Of a stretch of 64,000 bases of DNA, positions 1 to 9,663 are shown piece after piece. This stretch comes from Actinokineospora bangkokensis (GTDB taxonomy: Bacteria > Actinomycetota > Actinomycetes > Mycobacteriales > Pseudonocardiaceae), in the NCBI RefSeq assembly GCF_001940455.1, contig NZ_MKQR01000007.1, positions 209,378 through 273,377 on the forward strand, in the 5' to 3' direction. The stretch's first letter is position 1, and each line of letters opens with the position of its first letter. The notes under the pieces were generated by a model that saw only the letters and a list, made by a program, of their open reading frames with translations, ran no database searches and was not told the origin of the DNA. Both the position numbers and the translations under genes were made by a program.

Positions 1-635
1 TCGGCTCCAGCCCGGAGGCGCTGGTGACCGTGCGCGACGGCAAGGTCACCACCCACCCCATCGCGGGCACCCGCTGGCGCGGCGCGGACCCCGAGGAGGA
101 CCTGGTCCTGGAGAAGGACCTGCTGGCCGACACCAAGGAGCGCGCCGAGCACGTGATGCTCGTCGACCTGGGCCGCAACGACCTGGGCCGGGTGTGCGCG
201 GCGGGCACCGTGCAGGTGGTCGACTTCTTCCGGGTGGAGCGCTACAGCCACGTCATGCACATCGTCTCCACCGTCAGCGGTGAGCTGGCCGAGGGCAAGA
301 CCGCCTTCGACGCGGTGGCCGCCTGCTTCCCGGCGGGCACCCTGTCCGGGGCGCCCAAGCCCCGGGCGATGGAGCTGATCGAGGAGCTGGAGCCGACCCG
401 GCGCGGGCTCTACGGCGGCGTGGTGGGCTACCTGGACTTCGCGGGCGACGGCGACACCGCCATCGCCATCCGCACCGCGCTGGTCCGCGACGGGGTGGCC
501 TACGTGCAGGCGGGCGCGGGCGTGGTCGCCGACTCCGACCCCGCCGCCGAGGACGCCGAGTGCCGCAACAAGGCGGGCGCCGTGCTGGCCGCCATCGCCG
601 CCGCGGGCACCATGCGGGGGGCGACCCGCGGGTGA
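1..635 (+). CDS. trpE: Anthranilate synthase component I, C-terminal part (cut by window edge)
   Basis: This is the C-terminal ~210 residues of the chorismate-binding subunit of anthranilate synthase, which makes anthranilate from chorismate and ammonia or glutamine in tryptophan synthesis. The frame is open from base 3, so the gene starts outside the window. Visible chorismate-binding motifs are [25 protein letters not shown], the [10 protein letters not shown] stretch and the [18 protein letters not shown] signature, followed by [12 protein letters not shown] and a final [11 protein letters not shown] segment. These are diagnostic of the TrpE/PabB family. TrpE rather than PabB is preferred because a Trp-associated membrane gene and trpCBA follow directly. 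The stop (TGA 633-635) overlaps the GTG start of the next gene, indicating translational coupling. Confidence 0.93.
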   Translation, partial: GSSPEALVTVRDGKVTTHPIAGTRWRGADPEEDLVLEKDLLADTKERAEHVMLVDLGRNDLGRVCAAGTVQVVDFFRVERYSHVMHIVSTVSGELAEGKTAFDAVAACFPAGTLSGAPKPRAMELIEELEPTRRGLYGGVVGYLDFAGDGDTAIAIRTALVRDGVAYVQAGAGVVADSDPAAEDAECRNKAGAVLAAIAAAGTMRGATRG

Positions 636-1177
636 GCGAGCGGCCGAGCGACCAGGAGCCCCCCTCTCGACGTCCTCTGTGGATCGTCGTGGGGCTGCTG
701 CTGGTCGGGGCCGCCTTCCTGTGGGGCGCGTCCGCGCTGACCTGGGCGACGACCACCGCACCGGTGCCCGGTACCGGCGCCGGTCGCAGCACGGCGCAGA
801 CTGTGGGGGACGCGCTGGCCCCGGTCCTGCCGATCGCGGTGCTGTCGGTGGCGGGCGTGGCCGCGGCGCTGGCGTTCGGGCCGCGGATGCGGCGGGTGAC
901 CGGCGTGCTGCTCGCCGCGGCGGGCCTGGTGCCCGCCGTGGCCGCCGTGGCGACCTCAGGCGGGCAGTGGTGGGCCAGGGCCGCGGTGGTCGCCGCGGGC
1001 CTGGTGGTCGCGGCGGGCGGCGCGCTGCTGCTCGCGGTGGCCGGGCGGGTGCCCGGGATGGGGTCGCGGTACGCCGCGCCCGGCGCGGCGAAGGGGTCGG
1101 CGCGCACCGAGGACGACCTGTGGCAGGCCCTGTCCGAGGGGCAGGACCCGACCGCGGGTGGGGAACCCGGGCGGTGA
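632..1177 (+). CDS. Trp biosynthesis-associated membrane protein (TIGR02234 type)
   Basis: A 181-aa membrane protein of unknown biochemical function that actinobacteria carry between trpE and trpC. The start chosen is GTG 632, which overlaps the trpE stop as GTGA; a longer upstream reading exists but would lie inside trpE. Four hydrophobic segments are visible: about residues 13-33, 60-80, 87-107 and 110-135. The first loop carries [11 protein letters not shown] and the C-terminus is polar and cytoplasmic ([16 protein letters not shown]). The family assignment rests on position, length and four-helix topology and not on a catalytic motif. A membrane role alongside tryptophan synthesis is inference only. 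Confidence 0.85.
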   Translation: MSERPSDQEPPSRRPLWIVVGLLLVGAAFLWGASALTWATTTAPVPGTGAGRSTAQTVGDALAPVLPIAVLSVAGVAAALAFGPRMRRVTGVLLAAAGLVPAVAAVATSGGQWWARAAVVAAGLVVAAGGALLLAVAGRVPGMGSRYAAPGAAKGSARTEDDLWQALSEGQDPTAGGEPGR

Positions 1178-1251
1178 ACGGGCGGGGACCCGGTGCCTCC
1201 TGGCCGAAAGGTCCGGAGTTAGCATCGAAACGGCGGGAAGGGGCAGTGCTT

Positions 1252-1323
1252 GTGAGCGAGTACACCAGCGCAGCGGTGCGCGTCTCGGGTCACTCCGGCG
1301 TCGTGCTCGGGGGCGTGCGGTGA
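1252..1323 (+). CDS. Possible 23-aa micro-ORF coupled to trpC
   Basis: GTG 1252 is preceded at a sensible distance by an AAGGGG Shine-Dalgarno-like stretch (about 1238-1243) and encodes a 23-aa peptide (VSEYTSAAV...GGVR) whose TGA overlaps the trpC GTG as GTGA. An in-frame GTG at 1246 would add two residues. It contains no Trp codon, so it is not a classical trp attenuator leader. It sits where some actinobacteria carry a small TrpM-like protein, but the HGxxPAAW motif is absent. A TANNNT hexamer (TAGCAT, 1220-1225) upstream could be an internal promoter. The peptide may act only to deliver ribosomes to trpC; it could also be chance. Confidence 0.35.
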   Translation: MSEYTSAAVRVSGHSGVVLGGVR

Positions 1324-2125
1324 ACGTCCTGGAGTCGATCGTCGCGGGGGTCCGCGAGGACCTGGCCGCGCGCGAGGCCGTGGTCACCTTCGACGAGGTC
1401 AAGGCCAGGGCCGCCGCGGCGCCCCCGCCGCGCGACGCCTACACCGCGCTGCGCGGCACCGATGTCGGGGTCATCGCGGAGGTCAAGCGGCGCAGCCCGT
1501 CCAAGGGCGACCTGGCCGCCATCGCGGACCCGGCGGCGCTGGCCCGCGACTACGAGGCCGCGGGCGCCCGGGTCATCAGCGTGCTCACCGAGCAGCGCCG
1601 CTTCGGCGGCTCGCTGGCCGACTTCGACGCCGTGCGCGCCGCGGTCGACGTGCCGTTGCTGCGCAAGGACTTCGTGGTCAGCCCCTACCAGGTGCACGAG
1701 GCCCGCGCGCACGGCGCCGACGTGGTGCTGCTCATCGTGGCCGCGCTGGAGCAGCCCGCGCTGGAGTCGCTGCTTGACCGGGTGGAGTCGCTGGGCATGA
1801 CCGCCCTGGTCGAGGTGCACACCGCCGAGGAGGCCGACCGCGCGCTGGAGGCGGGCGCGAAGGTCATCGGCATCAACGCCAGGGACCTGCGCACCCTCCA
1901 GGTGGACCGGGACGCCTTCGGCAGGCTGGCCCCCGGCCTGCCGCAGGACGTGGTCAAGGTCGCCGAGTCCGGTGTGCGCGGTCCCAGCGACCTGATGACC
2001 TACGCCGGGGCGGGCGCCGACGCGGTGCTCGTCGGCGAGGGCCTGGTCGCCACCGACGACCCCAAGGCCGCGCTCGTGCAGCTGGTCACCGCCGGGTCGC
2101 ACCCGGCGTGCCCGAGGCCGAGCCG

Positions 2126-2129
<4 letters not shown>
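1320..2129 (+). CDS. trpC: Indole-3-glycerol phosphate synthase
   Basis: This 269-aa single-domain TIM barrel converts carboxyphenylamino-deoxyribulose phosphate to indole-3-glycerol phosphate. The N-terminus [19 protein letters not shown] is typical of the actinobacterial enzyme. Visible motifs are [15 protein letters not shown] (strand 1, catalytic Lys and Ser-Pro-Ser-Lys), [26 protein letters not shown] (catalytic Lys), GINARDLRT and [12 protein letters not shown] near the phosphate site. GTG 1320 is chosen because it overlaps the preceding micro-ORF stop and gives the family's usual length. The stop overlaps the GTG chosen for trpB. It is not fused to trpF. Confidence 0.96.
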
Positions 2130-3399
<1,270 letters not shown>

Positions 3400-3400
<1 letters not shown>

Positions 3401-4194
3401 TGAGCGGGCTCGACGAGCTGTTCGCGGGGACGAGGGCCGAGGGCCGCGCGGCCCTGGTGGGCTACCTGCCCGCCGGGTTCCCCACCGTCGACGGCGCGGT
3501 CGACACCCTCAAGGCCATGGTGGACTCCGGCTGCGACCTGCTGGAGGTCGGCGTCCCGTACTCCGACCCGGTGATGGACGGCCCCACCATCCAGGCCGCC
3601 GCCGACGAGGCGCTGCGCGCGGGCTTCCGGCTGCGCGACGTGTTCCGCACCGTGGAGGCCGTCACCGCCGCGGGCGGGCGCGCGGTGGTCATGACCTACT
3701 TCAACCCGGTGCTGCGCTACGGCGTGGACGCCTTCTCCCGCGACCTCGCCGCCGCCGGTGGGCTGGGGATCATCACCCCCGACCTGATCCCGGACGAGGC
3801 CGGGCCGTGGCTGGAGGCCTCCGCCGCGCACGGGCTCGACCGGGTCTTCCTGGTGGCGCCGTCGTCCTCGGCCGAGCGGATCGCCAGCACCACCGCGGCC
3901 TCCTCCGGGTTCGTCTACGCGACCGCGGTCATGGGCGTCACCGGCGCCCGCGACGCGGTGGGCAGCGACGCCGCGGGCCTGGTCGCCCGCACCCGCGAGC
4001 ACACCGACCTGCCGATCGGCGTCGGCCTGGGCGTGCGCTCCGGCGAGCAGGCCGCCCAGGTGGCCGGGTTCGCCGACGCGGTCATCGTCGGGTCGGCGTT
4101 CGTGTCCGCGGCGCGGGCGGGCGAGGGCGCGGTGCGCGCGCTGGCGGCCGAGCTGGCCGAGGGCGTGCGGCGCTCGCCCGCCCCGATCGGCTGA
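3400..4194 (+). CDS. trpA: Tryptophan synthase alpha subunit
   Basis: This 264-aa TIM barrel cleaves indole-3-glycerol phosphate to indole and glyceraldehyde 3-phosphate; indole is channelled to TrpB. Key motifs visible are YLPAGFPT, LLEVGVPYSDPVMDGPTIQAA (catalytic Glu and Asp), MTYFNPVLRYG, GIITPDLIPDEA, YATAVMGVTGAR and IGVGLGVRSGEQA for phosphate binding. ATG 3400 overlaps the trpB stop. This closes the visible trp operon: the next gene begins after about 30 bp and has its own promoter-like hexamer. Confidence 0.96.
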
Positions 4195-4211
4195 GGTCGG
4201 GGCGCCCCCGA

Positions 4212-4217
4212 TACCGT
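4212..4217 (+). promoter_or_regulatory. Candidate leaderless -10 element of lgt
   Basis: TACCGT fits the actinobacterial -10 form TANNNT. GTG 4225 lies seven bases after it, so transcription would begin at or next to the start codon and produce a leaderless mRNA. No convincing -35 hexamer is visible. The same arrangement recurs upstream of several other genes in this window. Confidence 0.4.
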
Positions 4218-4224
4218 GGTGGCC

Positions 4225-5274
4225 GTGATGCGCGCCTCCACGCAGTTCCTCGCGACGATCCCCAGCCCCGACCGCGGCGTGTGGCAGATCGACCTGGGCT
4301 TCCTCACCGTCCCGATCCGCGCGTACGCGCTGTGCATCATCCTCGGGATCGTCGTGGCGATCTGGTGGGGTGAGAAGCGCTTCCAGGCCCGCGGCGGCGC
4401 GCCCGGCGCGGTCATCGACATCGCGGTGTGGGCGGTGCCGTTCGGGCTGGTCGGCGGCAGGCTCTACCACGTCGCCACCGACTACTACCGGTACTTCGGC
4501 GCGGGCAAGAACCCGGTCGACGCGCTGCGCATCTGGGACGGCGGGCTGGGCATCTGGGGTGCCATCGCGCTGGGCGCGGTCGGCGCGTGGATCGGCTGCC
4601 GCCGCAAGGGCATCCCGCTGCCGGTCTTCGCCGACGCGATCGCCCCGGGCATCGTCACCGCGCAGGCCATCGGCCGCGTGGGCAACTACTTCAACCAGGA
4701 GCTCTACGGCGGGCCGACCAGCCTGCCCTGGGGCCTGGAGATCTACCAGCGGGTCAACGCCAACGGCATCGAGGACCCGCTCAACGGCGTCGCGGTCAAC
4801 CACGACCTCGTCGCGGGGTCCCCGGTGCACCCGACGTTCCTCTACGAGCTGATCTGGAACCTGCTGGTGGCCGCGCTGGTCGTCCTGCTCGACCGCAGGC
4901 TGCGGCTGGGCCACGGCCGCGCGTTCGCGGTGTACGTGGCCGGCTACACCCTGGGCCGCGGGCTCATCGAGCTGATGCGCACCGACCCGGCGACGCAGGT
5001 CTTCGGCGTGCGCATCAACGTGTGGGTGTCGCTGCTGGTGTTCCTGGGCGCGGTCGCCTACTTCGTGCTCGCCGCCAAGCGCGGCCCGCGCGAGGTGCTG
5101 ACCCCGGCGGGCGGCCCGGTGGACACCGACGAGGCGGGTGCCCACCGGACCGGCGCCGAGCCCAAGGGCTCTCCGGCCGCCGATTCCACCAGCGCCGACG
5201 CCGACAGTGCGAACACCAAGGCAGACAGCGCGGACGGCAAGCCGAAGGAGAAGGCAGGCGGTTCCGGCGACTGA
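4225..5274 (+). CDS. lgt: Prolipoprotein diacylglyceryl transferase
   Basis: This 349-aa multi-spanning membrane enzyme transfers diacylglycerol from phosphatidylglycerol to the lipobox cysteine of prolipoproteins, the first step of lipoprotein maturation. The Lgt signature GRVGNYFNQELYGGPTSLPWG is present, as are HPTFLYELIWN and ARG-containing loops such as GRGLIELMRTDP. Six to seven hydrophobic helices span residues ~30-285. The last ~55 residues are a polar tail rich in Ser, Ala, Asp and Lys with short near-repeats (ADS/ADG), absent from most Lgt proteins and probably cytoplasmic. The start is GTG 4225 (leaderless) or ATG 4228. Lipoprotein substrates in this window include the 8.4-9.4 kb binding protein and the 16.1 kb DUF3558 protein. 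Confidence 0.95.
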   Translation: MMRASTQFLATIPSPDRGVWQIDLGFLTVPIRAYALCIILGIVVAIWWGEKRFQARGGAPGAVIDIAVWAVPFGLVGGRLYHVATDYYRYFGAGKNPVDALRIWDGGLGIWGAIALGAVGAWIGCRRKGIPLPVFADAIAPGIVTAQAIGRVGNYFNQELYGGPTSLPWGLEIYQRVNANGIEDPLNGVAVNHDLVAGSPVHPTFLYELIWNLLVAALVVLLDRRLRLGHGRAFAVYVAGYTLGRGLIELMRTDPATQVFGVRINVWVSLLVFLGAVAYFVLAAKRGPREVLTPAGGPVDTDEAGAHRTGAEPKGSPAADSTSADADSANTKADSADGKPKEKAGGSGD

Positions 5275-5283
5275 CCCGGCGGG

Positions 5284-6492
5284 TCAGCGCAGGCCGACGT
5301 CCACCTGGTGCCACAGCGCCAGGTTCGGCGCGCGGGTGCAGGTGATGGGCAGCGGCGCGAGCGCGGTGCCGTCCGCCAGCAGCGGTTCGACCACGAGCAG
5401 CTCGCCCGGCTTGGCGTCGTAGAACAGCGCCGGGGCCTGCGGGAACGGCAGCAGGAAGGTCAGCGGCGGCAGCTCACCCCTGGCGACGGTGGTCAGGCCG
5501 TTGGAGTCGACCGGCTGCGTGCCGCTGGCGGTGATCCGCTGCGGGGTCGTCCAGGGGAAGTTGTAGTGCAGGCGGCCGGTGACCGTCATCCGCAGCGAGG
5601 TCGCCCCCGCCGCCACCAGTTCGTCGTGCAGCGCCCCGGAGCGCAGGTCCAGCTCGGCCACCGGGTAGTTCGACGACCAGGACAGCGGGCCCGTCGGCGT
5701 GCCTGCCACGGCCTTCTTCGGCACGCGCAGCGTGACGGGGAACCGCAGCGCGAACTCCTGCCGGGGGTGCTGGGCGGTCGCGGCGAGCACGCAGCGGCTC
5801 GTGCCCGCCTCCCGGGACACCGTGGTGAAGCCCGCGGGCAGGACCAGCACGCTGCGCCAGAGGAAGAAGCTCGGCAGCGAGTAGCAGCTGACCGCCAGCG
5901 GGGCCAGGGCGGTGCCGTCCGCGGTGACCGGGGTGAGCTGCGCCCAGGACGAGGAGAACCAGATCGCCGGGGTGGTCTCGCCGGGCCTGCTGGGCTCGGT
6001 GAACCGCAGCGGCGTCAGCGAACCGGACCCGGTGGCGGTCAGCGCGGTGCCGCCGAGGTCCTGCTCGCCGGTGGTGCGCAGCGTGGCCGGGACGCCGCCG
6101 CCGCTGAAGGAGTAGGAGAAGATGCTGGAGGTCGTCTCCACCCGCAGCTTCGCCGCCCCGCGCGCGTGGAGCGCCGCGCCCAGCGGGGTGCCGGGCCGGG
6201 TGTCGAGGCCGATCGACGCGGTCGCCTCCCACGGGACGGCGGGGGAGGGCGTGCCGACCTCCAGCACCTCCGGCACGTCCAGGGTCACCGGGATCGCGGC
6301 GTCGAACCGCAGCGCCGGGTACTCCGGGGTCTCCCGCAGCTCGCAGGGGACGTTGGCGTTCTCGGTCTCCACCGACGCCGGTCTGGGCGGCGCCGCCGCC
6401 CCGGTCGTGCCTGCTCGGGCGGGGCCGACCACCAGCAGCGCCGACGCGGCCGCCACCACCACCCCCGCCACTGCCCACCTGTACTCGCGCAC
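5284..6492 (-). CDS. Secreted protein with duplicated beta-rich domains (DUF6801-like)
   Basis: A 402-aa exported protein of unknown function. GTG 6492 is chosen because GAGGAGAGGG lies about eight bases upstream and a classical signal peptide follows (VREYRW, then a hydrophobic stretch ending PARAG near residue 28). The mature part looks like two related ~170-residue units, each with a C-x(n)-C pair (CELRETPEYPALRFDAAIPVTLDVP; SRCVLAATAQHPRQEFALRFPVTLRVP) and a closing 'DGTALAPLxxxCxxxPxxxLW' motif seen twice. This internal duplication is evident by eye. The DUF6801 label is tentative. It converges with lgt with only about 10 bp between the stops. Confidence 0.75.
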   Translation of the reverse strand: MREYRWAVAGVVVAAASALLVVGPARAGTTGAAAPPRPASVETENANVPCELRETPEYPALRFDAAIPVTLDVPEVLEVGTPSPAVPWEATASIGLDTRPGTPLGAALHARGAAKLRVETTSSIFSYSFSGGGVPATLRTTGEQDLGGTALTATGSGSLTPLRFTEPSRPGETTPAIWFSSSWAQLTPVTADGTALAPLAVSCYSLPSFFLWRSVLVLPAGFTTVSREAGTSRCVLAATAQHPRQEFALRFPVTLRVPKKAVAGTPTGPLSWSSNYPVAELDLRSGALHDELVAAGATSLRMTVTGRLHYNFPWTTPQRITASGTQPVDSNGLTTVARGELPPLTFLLPFPQAPALFYDAKPGELLVVEPLLADGTALAPLPITCTRAPNLALWHQVDVGLR

Positions 6493-6627
6493 GCGACACC
6501 CTCTCCTCGACAGCAGGTCGCGCAGGGGTACCACGGGGCGAATCCGCTGCTCAAGGGCCACTTCGTACAGGGTGCGATTCGTGCTAACCCCGCTACTGCG
6601 GCACCCGGGAAAACCTGCGCGGAGCGC

Positions 6628-7401
6628 TCAAACCGGACGGCTGGGCACCACCGCGGGGTGGCCGCCGCGGGTGCGCAGCACCTCGACCTCGGCGGCGTAG
6701 TGCCGGGCGACGACCTCCTGGGTGAGCACGTCGGCGGGGCTGCCGTGCGCGACCGGGCCACCGCCGTCGACGAGCAGCAGGCGGTCGGCGTACTGGGCGG
6801 CCAGCACGAGGTCGTGCAGGGTGCTGACCACGGTGGTGCCGTCCTCGGCGCGCAGCCGGTCGACCAGGTCGAGCAGCGCCTGGGCGTGGCCGATGTCCAG
6901 GCCGGTGGTGGGCTCGTCGAGCAGCAGGACCCCGGTCTGCTGGGCCAGGACCCTGGCCAGCACCGCGCGCTGGCGCTCCCCGCCCGACAGCGCCCGCAGC
7001 GGCCGGTCGGCCAGGTGGGCGAGGTCGAGCCGGTCGAGCACGCCGGCGACGACCTCCCGGTCGGCGCGGCCCTCGCGGGCCAGCGGGTCCAGGTGCGGGG
7101 TGCGGCCCAGCAGCGCGTAGTCGGCCACCGCCAGCCCGTCGGGCACCACCGCCACCTGCGGGGCGTACCCGATCAGCCGGGCCCGCTCGCGCGCCCGCAG
7201 CCCGCCCACCGCGCGCCCGCCGACCTCGACCACCCCGGTCGAGCGGACCAGCCCGGCGACGGCCTTGAGCAGCGTCGACTTGCCCGCGCCGTTGGGCCCC
7301 ACCACGGCCAGCCACCCGCCCGCGGGCACCTCGGCGCTCACCCCGCGCACCACCGGCGCCCCGCCGTACCCGGCCGCCACGTCCCGCAGCTCGACCCTCA
7401 C
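6628..7401 (-). CDS. ABC transporter ATP-binding protein (iron-chelate/corrinoid type)
   Basis: The 257-aa cytoplasmic ATPase of a FecCD-type importer. The GTG start at 7401 overlaps the stop of the permease gene (GTGA). Motifs: Walker A GPNGAGKSTLLKA, Q-loop YAPQVAVVPD, signature LSGGERQRAVLARVLAQ, Walker B VLLLDEPTTGLD and a switch histidine in STLHDL. The arrangement binding protein - permease - ATPase, all overlapping or abutting, indicates one transcript running leftwards from about 9.38 kb. Family knowledge says such systems import ferric siderophores, heme or cobalamin; the sequence alone does not decide the substrate. Confidence 0.92.
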   Translation of the reverse strand: MRVELRDVAAGYGGAPVVRGVSAEVPAGGWLAVVGPNGAGKSTLLKAVAGLVRSTGVVEVGGRAVGGLRARERARLIGYAPQVAVVPDGLAVADYALLGRTPHLDPLAREGRADREVVAGVLDRLDLAHLADRPLRALSGGERQRAVLARVLAQQTGVLLLDEPTTGLDIGHAQALLDLVDRLRAEDGTTVVSTLHDLVLAAQYADRLLLVDGGGPVAHGSPADVLTQEVVARHYAAEVEVLRTRGGHPAVVPSRPV

Positions 7402-8426
7402 CGCACCCGCCCCCGCTGCGCGCGCAGGACGAACGCGAAGAACGGCGCCCCGGTGAACGCGGTGATGACCCCCAGCGGCAGCTCCGCCGGGGCCACCACC
7501 GTGCGCGCCACCTGGTCGGCGACCACCAGGAACACCGCCCCGCCGATGAACGACAGCGGCACCACGACCCGGTTGCCCGAGCCCGCCAGCAGCCGCACCA
7601 GGTGCGGGACGACCAGGCCGACGAAGCCGATCAACCCGCTCACCGCCACCGCCGCGGCGGTCGCCAGCGAGGCGGCCAGCAGCACCACCAGCCGCACCCG
7701 GCCCGGCCGCACGCCCAGCGAGGCGGCCTCCTCGTCGCCGAGGGCGAGCACGTCGAGCAGCCGGGCGCACAGGCACAGCACCAGCCCGGCGACCACCAGG
7801 TAGGGCAGCACCAGCAGCACCTCGCGCCACCCGGAGGCGTTGAGCCCGCCGAGCATCCAGGTGTAGACCTGCCTGACCGTGTCGGTGTCGAGCTGCTGGA
7901 CCGAGGTCTGCACCGCGGTCAGGAACGCCGCCACCGCCACCCCCGCCAGCAGCAGCACCGCCGTGCCGCCGCCCGCGGCGCGCGACAGCGCCCAGGTCAG
8001 GCCGACCCCGCCCAGGGCGCCCGCGAAGGCGGCCAGCGGCAGCGGGCCCACCACCCAGCCGGTCGTGGTCGGGGCGAGCACCACGACCAGGGTCGCGCCC
8101 AGGCCCGCGCCCGCCGCCGCGCCGAGCAGGTACGGGTCGGCCAGCGGGTTGCCGAACACGCCCTGGTAGGCCGCGCCCGCCCCGGCCAGCGCGGCGCCGA
8201 CCAGGGCGCCCAGCAGCACCCGGGGCAGGCGCACCTGCCAGACGATCGCCGCCTCCCGCTCCGACAGCGGCGACACCCCGCCGGTCAGCTGCGCCCACAC
8301 CTCGCGCAGGACCCTGGTCCAGCCCAGCTCGGCGGCGCCCAGCAGGGTCGCCACCGCGACCGCGGCGAGCAGCACCAGCAGCGCGACCGCGAGCGCGCCG
8401 GGGGACAGCCGGGTCCTGGTGGGCAC
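7398..8426 (-). CDS. FecCD/BtuC-family ABC transporter permease
   Basis: A 342-aa permease with about ten hydrophobic helices, the usual length for the FecCD family. Characteristic motifs: RLPRVLLGALVGAALAGAGAAYQGVFGNPLADPYLLG (quoted here only as the RLPR...GNPLADP signature), the GLIGFVGLVVPHLVR coupling segment and LPLGVITAFTGAPFFAFVL at the C-terminus. The GTG start at 8426 lies one base after the stop of the upstream binding-protein gene, and the stop overlaps the ATPase start. A single permease gene suggests a homodimer in the membrane. Confidence 0.94.
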   Translation of the reverse strand: MPTRTRLSPGALAVALLVLLAAVAVATLLGAAELGWTRVLREVWAQLTGGVSPLSEREAAIVWQVRLPRVLLGALVGAALAGAGAAYQGVFGNPLADPYLLGAAAGAGLGATLVVVLAPTTTGWVVGPLPLAAFAGALGGVGLTWALSRAAGGGTAVLLLAGVAVAAFLTAVQTSVQQLDTDTVRQVYTWMLGGLNASGWREVLLVLPYLVVAGLVLCLCARLLDVLALGDEEAASLGVRPGRVRLVVLLAASLATAAAVAVSGLIGFVGLVVPHLVRLLAGSGNRVVVPLSFIGGAVFLVVADQVARTVVAPAELPLGVITAFTGAPFFAFVLRAQRGRVR

Positions 8427-8427
8427 C

Positions 8428-9375
8428 TCAGGCCTTCGCGACCGCGTCGGCGACGACGCGCACCAGGTCGACCACGCGGGGACCCCAGCGGGAGGCGATG
8501 TCGTCGTCGAGGGCGGTGACGCGGCCCGCGCGCACGGCGTCCACGGTGGACCAGCCGGGCCGGGCGGCGACGGTCTGGGCGCTCTGCCCGCAGCACTTGA
8601 CGTCGGCCAGGAACACCAGCGAGGGGTTGGCCGCGATGACGTACTCGGCGGACAGTTGCGGGTAGCCCGAGCCGGTGGCGTCTGCGGCGTCGGCGATGTT
8701 GGTCAGTCCGAACAGGCCGTAGACCTGGCCGATGAACGTCGACGAGGTCGCGGAGTACAGCGTCTGGTCGAGCTCGTGGTAGTAGGTCAGCCGCTTCTTC
8801 GGCGTGGCCGCCACGACCCGCTCGATGTCGGACCGCATCCGCGCCACGAGGTCGTCGGCGGGGTGGCCGGTGGCCCTGCCGAGCACGTCGAGTTCGGTGT
8901 AGACGTCGTCGAGGGTCTTGGCGGACGCCAGCACCAGCACCGGGACCCGGAGCTTGGCCAGCCCCGCCACGAGCCCACCCGGGTCACCCGAGGCCACCAC
9001 GAGGTCGGGCGACTTCGCGGCGATGGCCTCGACGTTGGGCGTGAGCCCGGACAGGTCCGTCCGCGGCGCCTCCGCCGGGTAGCTGGACTGGTCGTCCACC
9101 GCGACGACCTGGCCGCCCGCGCCGAGGGCGAACAGGCCCTCGGTCGCCGTGGAGGACAGCGAGACGATCCTCTCCGGCCGCGCCGGGACCGTCAGCGGCG
9201 CGCCGCCGGGCGGGGTCACCGTGACGGGGAAGCTCACCTGCGCCGCGGTGGGGGCGGGGGTGGCGGGCTGCTCGCGGGTCGCGCACGCGGCGGTGGCGGC
9301 GAGGACGGCGGTCAGCAGGGCCGCGGCGCGCCGGGTCCACCCGCGCGCGGGCCGGGACTGTTTCGGGCTGGTCAC
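8428..9375 (-). CDS. BtuF-like substrate-binding lipoprotein
   Basis: A 315-aa periplasmic-type binding protein anchored as a lipoprotein. The N-terminus has twin arginines (GWTRRAAALL), a hydrophobic stretch and a lipobox-like ATAAC around residue 31. The body shows the BtuF/FecB pattern: PERIVSLSSTATEGLFALG, YPAEAPRTDLSG, NVEAIAAKSPDLVVA and a long central helix. The segment FLADVKCCGQSAQ is unusual in carrying a CC pair that might bind metal or a disulfide; this is inference. It heads the three-gene importer operon. Substrate is probably a corrinoid or an iron chelate. A TANNNT hexamer (TAGCGT, minus strand, 9385-9390) lies nine bases before the start. Confidence 0.88.
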   Translation of the reverse strand: MTSPKQSRPARGWTRRAAALLTAVLAATAACATREQPATPAPTAAQVSFPVTVTPPGGAPLTVPARPERIVSLSSTATEGLFALGAGGQVVAVDDQSSYPAEAPRTDLSGLTPNVEAIAAKSPDLVVASGDPGGLVAGLAKLRVPVLVLASAKTLDDVYTELDVLGRATGHPADDLVARMRSDIERVVAATPKKRLTYYHELDQTLYSATSSTFIGQVYGLFGLTNIADAADATGSGYPQLSAEYVIAANPSLVFLADVKCCGQSAQTVAARPGWSTVDAVRAGRVTALDDDIASRWGPRVVDLVRVVADAVAKA

Positions 9376-9663
9376 GGTCGAAGAACGCTAGCAGCCGCAA
9401 GCGGTTCGCGTGCGGGCGCCACCGGGGTGCGCTGGGTATGCTGCTCGGAGCAACGCACGCGGTGGCCGCGCACGCGGGCACCGGCACGGCGAAGTCCGGG
9501 TGTGACGACGGTTTCTTGTTCGTTTCAGGACTGTTAAGCTCGGACCACTCCCCGCGGGCCGCTGCCGTCCCGTGCCCAGACCCCAGGCACCGCCGCCGAG
9601 GTACCCCCACGACCCAGGCGACCGCCCGATCCTGAGCGCGAGACGCTGAAGGAGGACCCGCGC
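9376..9663. promoter_or_regulatory. Divergent promoter region between importer operon and gltB
   Basis: This 288-bp gap separates two divergent operons and contains no credible ORF. On the minus strand TAGCGT (9385-9390) could be a near-leaderless -10 for the binding-protein gene. On the plus strand TATGCT (9437-9442) and TAAGCT (9535-9540, within a locally AT-richer stretch TTTCTTGTTCGTTTC) both match TANNNT and could drive gltB. No cobalamin riboswitch box or iron-box palindrome was recognised. Confidence 0.4.

Noticed and set aside
9376-9663. Cobalamin riboswitch upstream of the BtuF-like operon
   Set aside because: No recognisable B12-box or aptamer pattern in the gap; the importer's ligand is unresolved. 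The 115-bp gap before cbiM was examined with the same result.
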